Of a DNA stretch of 20,593 nt, positions 15,647-20,593 are shown in pieces. The stretch's first letter is position 1. Each line of letters starts with the position of its first letter. The translations under genes and the position numbers were made by a program. The stretch is from CAG-390 sp964384555 (GTDB lineage Bacteria > Bacillota > Clostridia > Oscillospirales > CAG-272), in NCBI GenBank assembly GCA_964384555.1, contig CAYLLA010000030.1, positions 1 to 20,593 of the forward strand, given 5' to 3'. The notes below the pieces were generated by a model. It saw only the letters and a program-made list of their open reading frames with translations. It made no database searches and was not told where the DNA came from.

Positions 15647-16688
15647 GACCTGCCCCTCCTCCCGCGGCCGCTCCGCCGACTCCGGCAGAGGCAGTGCCGC
15701 CAAAGCTTTTTATCTCTCTTGCGATATTTACGATAACACCTGTGTTGGCGTAATTTATCGCCTGACGTATTGCATTTTTAACCGCGTTTGCGTTTGAGGA
15801 TCCGTGCGCTTTTATAACAGGCTTGGATATACCCAGCAGAGGTGCTCCGCCGTACTCGGAGGCATCAAAGCGTTTTTTCACTCCCGCGACCTTATCCTTT
15901 ATCAAAAGTCCGGAAAGCTTGGCTCTGGTATCGGCGTAAAAGATCTCCTTCATCGTGGAGAGCATAAGTCTGCCCATACCCTCAACACATTTAAGCAGTA
16001 TATTACCGCTAAAGCCGTCGGTGACCAGCACGTCACATGCGTTCTTGGGCAGCTTATCCGCCTCAACGTTTCCTACAAAATTGATGCTCGGCAGTTCGGA
16101 GAGGCGTTTGTAGCTCTTAAGCTGAAGCTCTGTTCCCTTGCACTCCTCCGCACCGTTGTTGAGCAGTCCCACGCGCGGCGCGGGCAGACCACACACCTTT
16201 TGCATGTAGATGCTTCCCATAATGGCAAATTGCTCGATATATTCGTCTGTAACGACAACATTCGCGCCGGAGTCCAACAGCAAAACAGGCGGGTTCATGG
16301 GCAGTATGCTGGCTATTGCGGCACGCCTGACCCCCTTTACCTTTCTTACTATCAGCGTAGCGCCGGTAAAGAGCGCACCTGTGTTGCCTGTGGATACAAC
16401 GGCATCTCCCTTGCCCTCGGCAAGCAGGCGCAGAGCCACGCTCATTGAGGAATCGCTTTTTGCTCTTACCACCGATACAGGGTCGTCGGTCATCTCTATA
16501 ACGCTCTCGGCATTAACGATATCAAAGCGGCGAAGGTCTATCCCTTCCTCCGCGGCCGTTTGCTCGATGGCGGCACGGTCGCCGACCAAAAGAAAGCTGG
16601 CATTATATTCAAGAGAGGCGAGATACGCACCTTTTACGACCTCGCGCGGCGCATTATCGCCGCCCATACAATCTACTATAATAATCAT
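15624..16688 (-). CDS. plsX: Phosphate acyltransferase PlsX
   Basis: PlsX converts acyl-ACP to acyl-phosphate, the donor for PlsY in phospholipid synthesis; it acts at the membrane surface. The 354-residue product begins MIIIVDCMGGDNAP and contains VSTGNTGALFTGATLIV, LDSGANVVV, GLLNNGAEECKGTELQLKSY, LVTDGFSGNILLK and the KAHGSSNANAVKNAI motif near the C-terminus, all PlsX hallmarks. The last 26 residues (about 329-354) are rich in Gly and Ala and lie beyond the conserved fold; their DNA carries the rnc ribosome binding site. No good ribosome binding site precedes ATG 16688. No acpP follows: the next gene is rnc, whereas acpP often lies between them in Bacillota. Confidence 0.97.
   Translation of the reverse strand: MIIIVDCMGGDNAPREVVKGAYLASLEYNASFLLVGDRAAIEQTAAEEGIDLRRFDIVNAESVIEMTDDPVSVVRAKSDSSMSVALRLLAEGKGDAVVSTGNTGALFTGATLIVRKVKGVRRAAIASILPMNPPVLLLDSGANVVVTDEYIEQFAIMGSIYMQKVCGLPAPRVGLLNNGAEECKGTELQLKSYKRLSELPSINFVGNVEADKLPKNACDVLVTDGFSGNILLKCVEGMGRLMLSTMKEIFYADTRAKLSGLLIKDKVAGVKKRFDASEYGGAPLLGISKPVIKAHGSSNANAVKNAIRQAINYANTGVIVNIAREIKSFGGTASAGVGGAAAGGGAGHDDTAGK
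15653..15662 (-). promoter_or_regulatory. Ribosome binding site of rnc inside plsX
   Basis: GGAGGAGGGG on the minus strand lies inside plsX and encodes part of its glycine-rich tail; the AGGAGG core ends 8 nt before the rnc ATG at 15646. It decides the start of rnc. Confidence 0.85.
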
Positions 16689-16750
16689 TATCTATAAACT
16701 GCCCGTTTCAGCATTAATATTTTTAATTCAAGTTTTGGTTTTGTCTTCCG

Positions 16751-16790
16751 GATCCGATATTCAATATCCGATATCTGCTATCGGATATTA
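16751..16790. repeat. Palindrome and 14-bp GATAT repeats before plsX
   Basis: Bases 16763-16789 are a perfect 11-bp inverted repeat (AATATCCGATA, 5-nt loop, TATCGGATATT) that overlaps the trmFO stop codon (16788-16790). GATAT also recurs at 16756, 16770 and 16784, exactly 14 nt apart. On the minus strand no U-tract follows, so it is not an ordinary terminator. Confidence 0.75.
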
Positions 16791-18140
16791 TTCGCTCTTT
16801 TCGTTTTCGTTTATCTCGGCGGACATTTTATCTATTATCGCCAAGGCTCTGGCCGAGTACGCCTCGCCGCGTGCCTTTTTGCCGCCGCGAACACGCTCAC
16901 CGAGCGGTGCTATGATCCCAAAATTGGCGTTCATGGGGACAAAGGATCCGCCCTCTCCGCCGTGCGCGACATAGGATGCCATAGCTCCCATCATAGTTTC
17001 GCGCGGCAGACTGATCTCATCCATTCCGCGCAGCCGTCTTGCGGCGCTGACGCCCGCCCAAAGGCCGGATGCCGCGGATTCAACATAACCCTCAACACCT
17101 GTCATCTGCCCCGCAAAGTACACGCCGGGGTGGGATATCAGCGAATAGTCCTCCGAAAGCTTGCCCGGGGAATCGAGATATGTGTTGCGGTGCATAACGC
17201 CGTAGCGCAAAAATTCCGCATGCTCAAGGCCGGGTATCATTGAGAACACCCGCTTTTGCTCCGGGAATGCAAGATGCGTTTGAAAGCCCACAAGATTGAA
17301 CATAGAGCCCTCGCGATCCTCCCGCCGCAGCTGAACGACGGCATAATAGTCGCGTATCTCCGAGTGGCGCGGGTCCTTTAGTCCCACGGGCTTGAGCGGC
17401 CCGAAGCGCAGTGTATCGCGCCCGCGGCGAGCCATTACCTCGACCGGCATACAGCCCTCAAACACTGTAAGGTCCGACTGTTCCTCACGGTCAAAATCAT
17501 GCAGTTCAGCCTCTCTGGCGCTCACAAGTGCATCATAGAATGCATCATATTGCTCGCGCGTCATGGGGCAATTGAGATAATCCGCATCTCCCTTATCATA
17601 GCGAGAGGCAAAGAATGCCACATCAAGATCTATCGTTTCGCCGTCCACTATAGGCGCGGCCGCATCAAAAAAGTGCAATCCGTCACAGCCAAGCTCACAT
17701 CGAATATACTCCGCCATCGGCTCGGAGGTCAGCGGTCCTGTGGCGATTATAGTTATCTCGCCCTCGGGTACCGCCGTCACCTCACCGGGAATGTACTCTA
17801 TCATCGTGTGCGCGGTGATCTTTTCGGTTATATAGGAGGAAAACGCCTCGCGATCGACTGCCAGCGCCGAACCGGCGGGAACGCGGCAGGCATCCGCCGC
17901 CTCCATGATAAGCGAGCGGAAGCGGCGCATCTCCTCCTTGAGGAGGCCAACGGCGTTTGAGGGGCTGTCGGAGCGGAGCGAGTTTGAGCAAACAAGCTCG
18001 CAAAACTTTTCGGAGTGATGTGCCGGTGTGTATTTTTGCGGCTTCATCTCAAAAAGCTTTACCCTAATGCCGCGGTTTGCTACCTGCCATGCCGCCTCGC
18101 ACCCTGCAAGTCCGGCACCGTAAATATTAATATGATCCAT
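16788..18140 (-). CDS. trmFO: Methylenetetrahydrofolate-tRNA-(uracil-5-)-methyltransferase TrmFO
   Basis: TrmFO is an FAD- and folate-dependent enzyme that makes ribothymidine at position 54 of tRNA in most Gram-positive bacteria. The 450-residue product has the FAD-binding GAGLAGCEAAWQ at 8-19, MKPQKYTPAHHSEKFCELV at about 32-50, the catalytic-site Cys51 in CSNSLRSDSPSNAVGLLKEEM (equivalent to Cys53 of Bacillus subtilis) and the second catalytic Cys229 in FEGCMPVEVMA (equivalent to Cys226). Further marks are GQMTGVEGYVESAASGL and a C-terminal FVPMNANFGIIAPL. Length matches the family. The ATG at 18140 has only a weak ribosome binding site (GAAAGA). In many Bacillota trmFO follows topA, as here. 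Confidence 0.98.
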   Translation of the reverse strand: MDHINIYGAGLAGCEAAWQVANRGIRVKLFEMKPQKYTPAHHSEKFCELVCSNSLRSDSPSNAVGLLKEEMRRFRSLIMEAADACRVPAGSALAVDREAFSSYITEKITAHTMIEYIPGEVTAVPEGEITIIATGPLTSEPMAEYIRCELGCDGLHFFDAAAPIVDGETIDLDVAFFASRYDKGDADYLNCPMTREQYDAFYDALVSAREAELHDFDREEQSDLTVFEGCMPVEVMARRGRDTLRFGPLKPVGLKDPRHSEIRDYYAVVQLRREDREGSMFNLVGFQTHLAFPEQKRVFSMIPGLEHAEFLRYGVMHRNTYLDSPGKLSEDYSLISHPGVYFAGQMTGVEGYVESAASGLWAGVSAARRLRGMDEISLPRETMMGAMASYVAHGGEGGSFVPMNANFGIIAPLGERVRGGKKARGEAYSARALAIIDKMSAEINENEKSE

Positions 18141-18231
18141 TTTTGCTTATATCTTTCGTTCGTTTTCAGTTGTCATCTCGGGCGGCGGTGACTATCATTC
18201 AAGGCAGCCATCGCCGCTCTTTGGCTAAAGC

Positions 18232-20593
18232 TTAAAACGGTGCGTCATCGTCCCCCGGCATCGGCGGGCGATCCGCCTCAAAGCCCTCGGGAAGCTCCGG
18301 CAGGTCATCCTCCGCGGGCGGCAGGACCTCCTCAGGCTCGCGGACAGCTTGATCCTTTGCGCGCTTTGCGGCACCCGATCCGCGTGTGGTCTTGGCACCG
18401 GTCTTTGAACCGCCGGCAGTGGCCGCGGAGGCCGCAGAGGTCGTCCTTGCCTTACGCGTGGTCCGCGGCTTGCTCTCTCCTGCGCCGGTGGCAGTCACAG
18501 CGGTGCCACCATTCTCCTGCCCCTCGATATTCCCCGCATCGGCGGTATCAAGATCCGCTATATGGCGGTAATTACAGCCCTCGGTGTGGCAAACTATCTC
18601 GCCTGTTCTGCCTTTTTTGCGGAAGAGCATACCTCCGCACTGCGGGCATTTACCGTGAAGCGGGACATCCCATGTTGAAAAATCGCAATTGGGGTAATTT
18701 GCACAGCTGTAGAAGACGGATTTATTTCTGCCGTATTTTATAAGCACCCTGCCGCCGCATTTGGGACAGCTGATGCCCTCAAGCTCATGCTCGATCCTTT
18801 TATTGAATTTGCATTTTGGGTAGTTTGCGCATGCGTAAAAGCTGCCGTAGCGCCCCCGCCTTTGGACCATAGGTCCGCCGCAAAGCTCGCACACCATACC
18901 GGGTACAGGCTCCGGCTTTTCGGCCTGCTCGACCTTAAGTGTACCATCCGGGTTGAGTGCCTTGGTATTTTTGCAGGTGGGGTAGTTGGGGCAAGCGGCA
19001 AACTTTCCAAAGCGGCCGTTACGGACGACCATGGTAGCACCGCACTTTTCGCAAACTATATCGGTAAGTTCCGGCTCTACCGCAAGCTTTTCGTTTTTAA
19101 GCTTTTCCTCCGCCGCATTCAGCTCGACAGAGAAGCCATCCCAGAAGGAGGAGAGCACCGCCTGCATGGTGGTCTCGCCGCGCTCGACCGCATCAAGCTC
19201 GTTTTCTATATTCGCGGTAAAGCGATAATCAACTATATCAGCAAAGCTCTCCTTCATAAGAGCGGTGGTTATCTCGCCCAGCTGTGTGGGGATGAGCGCC
19301 TTACTCTCGCGGGTGACATATCCGCGGGAGATTATGGTTGATATGATGGTGGCGAAAGTACTGGGGCGACCGATCCCCTTTTCCTCCAAGAATTTAACAA
19401 GGGTAGCATCGTTATATCTCGGCGGTGCTTCGGTAAAGTGCTGTTGTGCCGAGACATCCCCTGTGCTGAGTGACTGTCCCTCGGTAAGCTCGGGTATGCG
19501 GGGATCTTTATCCTCCTCATCGCCGTCTCCGCGCTTTCCGTCATCGGAGGATTCCTCATACACTGCCATGTAGCCCGGGAAGGTCACTGTGTAGCCGCCG
19601 GTGCGGAATATCCAACCGCGGTTTTCAAGCTCAACGCTGAGGGTGGCAAGGCGTGCCGACTCCATTTGGCTGGAAACAAAGCGCTCCCATATCAAGCGAT
19701 AGAGCTTATACTGATCCGGCGTAAGATGAGCGCGCACATCGGCAGGCTCAAGCTCAACACGAGCGGGGCGGATGGCTTCATGCGCATCCTGCGCCGATTT
19801 ATTGGTCTTGTAGTTTCTCGGAGTCTCCGGGCAGTATTCGCTGCCGTACTTTGCGGCTATCAGCTCACGTGCCGCGCTTTGAGCCTCCTCGGCCACGCGC
19901 TGTGAATCTGTTCTCATATAGGTGATAAGACCCTGTGTGCCGCCTAGCTCCGAGCCGAGGTTTATACCCTCGTAAAGCTCCTGCGCAGTCTTCATGGTGC
20001 GGGATGCCTGGAAGCCGAGCTTGCGGGAGGCCTCCTGCTGAAGAGTTGAGGTGATAAAGGGCGGCGCGGGAGTTTTGAGCTTTGTGCCGCGCTTTACGCT
20101 TTTAACTGTAAAGCGGCCGTTTTTAACATCCTCGGTAACACGCGCGGCATCAGCCTCGCTGTGAAGCTCTACCTTGCCATCTCCGTTGCCGAAAAATTTA
20201 ACGGTGAAGCTCGTTTTGCCATCGGAGAGGAGCGCTGTTATCGTCCAGTATTCGACGGGACGGAATGCGCGTATCTCCTCCTCGCGCTCAACGATTATCC
20301 TTGTAGCCACCGACTGTACACGCCCTGCGGAAAGACCGTGGCGGATCTTTTTCCAAAGCAGTGGACTGAGCTTGTAGCCGACGATCCTATCAAGCAAACG
20401 GCGCGACTGCTGGGCGTTGACGATGTTCATATCGATCGAGCGGGGATTTTTGATGCCGTCCTTAACGGCGTTTTTGGTTATCGAGTTAAAGGTAACGCGC
20501 AGTGTTTTCTCTACCGGAATGCCGAGCGCCGTTGCAAGATGCCATGATATGGCCTCGCCCTCGCGATCGGGGTCGGTTGCGAAATATACCTTT
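18232..20593 (-). CDS. topA: DNA topoisomerase I, 5' end outside window
   Basis: TopA relaxes negative supercoils through a covalent 5'-phosphotyrosine bond. About 786 codons are visible; roughly the first 100 residues, including most of the TOPRIM domain, lie beyond the edge. The first visible residues carry the TOPRIM DPDREGEAISWH motif (Asp-x-Asp-x-Glu). Next come LSAGRVQSVATRIIVERE, the active-site tyrosine in ITYMRTDSQR at about residue 224, and EKGIGRPSTFATIISTI. Three four-Cys zinc ribbons (CEKC, CELC and CPKC) follow from about residue 510, then a CPQC...CHTEGC variant. The last 100 or so residues are a low-complexity Ala/Thr/Gly/Lys/Arg tail that ends acidic and Pro-rich (PEEVLPPAEDDLPELPEGF). 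trmFO follows after 91 nt. Confidence 0.97.
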   Translation of the reverse strand, partial: KVYFATDPDREGEAISWHLATALGIPVEKTLRVTFNSITKNAVKDGIKNPRSIDMNIVNAQQSRRLLDRIVGYKLSPLLWKKIRHGLSAGRVQSVATRIIVEREEEIRAFRPVEYWTITALLSDGKTSFTVKFFGNGDGKVELHSEADAARVTEDVKNGRFTVKSVKRGTKLKTPAPPFITSTLQQEASRKLGFQASRTMKTAQELYEGINLGSELGGTQGLITYMRTDSQRVAEEAQSAARELIAAKYGSEYCPETPRNYKTNKSAQDAHEAIRPARVELEPADVRAHLTPDQYKLYRLIWERFVSSQMESARLATLSVELENRGWIFRTGGYTVTFPGYMAVYEESSDDGKRGDGDEEDKDPRIPELTEGQSLSTGDVSAQQHFTEAPPRYNDATLVKFLEEKGIGRPSTFATIISTIISRGYVTRESKALIPTQLGEITTALMKESFADIVDYRFTANIENELDAVERGETTMQAVLSSFWDGFSVELNAAEEKLKNEKLAVEPELTDIVCEKCGATMVVRNGRFGKFAACPNYPTCKNTKALNPDGTLKVEQAEKPEPVPGMVCELCGGPMVQRRGRYGSFYACANYPKCKFNKRIEHELEGISCPKCGGRVLIKYGRNKSVFYSCANYPNCDFSTWDVPLHGKCPQCGGMLFRKKGRTGEIVCHTEGCNYRHIADLDTADAGNIEGQENGGTAVTATGAGESKPRTTRKARTTSAASAATAGGSKTGAKTTRGSGAAKRAKDQAVREPEEVLPPAEDDLPELPEGFEADRPPMPGDDDAPF

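Noticed and set aside
18232..20430. topA starting at the Met at 20430
   Set aside because: The same frame continues to the window edge and encodes the TOPRIM DPDREGE motif, so the start lies outside.

Overview
The window looks like a chromosomal housekeeping segment from an uncultured Clostridia-type Bacillota, most likely of the gut Oscillospirales/Ruminococcaceae kind. This assignment rests on gene content and order (plsX, rnc, radical SAM, smc, ftsY, rdgB, yhbY, nadD, yqeK, rsfS, leuS), strong AGGAGG-type ribosome binding sites and sigma-A-type promoters; it is inference, not a database result. Every gene I can support lies on the minus strand, so the window reads from right to left. There are no tRNA or rRNA genes, insertion sequences, phage genes or CRISPR arrays.

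Right part (20593 to 14876): topA (its 5' end is outside the window), trmFO, plsX and rnc. rnc starts inside the glycine-rich tail of plsX. No acpP lies between plsX and rnc, although it often does in Bacillota. Middle part (14875 to 7450): a metallo-beta-lactamase-fold hydrolase, an Elp3-like radical SAM protein, smc, ftsY (overlapping smc by 17 nt) and rdgB. Left part (7449 to 1175): yhbY, nadD, yqeK and rsfS, tightly coupled with overlaps or gaps of a few bases, then leuS and a MATE efflux pump. Far left: rpsT with its own extended -10 promoter and a very long terminator hairpin, then a secreted protein of unknown function with a perfect consensus promoter and a structured leader, cut by the window edge.

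Functionally this is a growth core: DNA topology and segregation (TopA, SMC), membrane lipid synthesis (PlsX), protein targeting (FtsY), RNA processing and modification (RNase III, TrmFO), ribosome assembly and silencing (YhbY, RsfS, S20), NAD synthesis (NadD), nucleotide sanitation (RdgB, YqeK) and leucyl-tRNA charging (LeuS).

The genes are ordinary. The unusual signal is between them: several of the spacers that separate the otherwise tightly packed genes carry a short AT-rich repeat. The clearest is an array of eight near-perfect GATCTTTA octamers between rnc and the hydrolase gene; a TATTCGTG octamer set lies before yhbY and a TTTATCTT pair directly before rdgB. More degenerate GATA-containing repeats and palindromes lie before leuS, smc and plsX. 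The units differ from spacer to spacer, but three are exactly 8 bp. I found no known system that explains this pattern.
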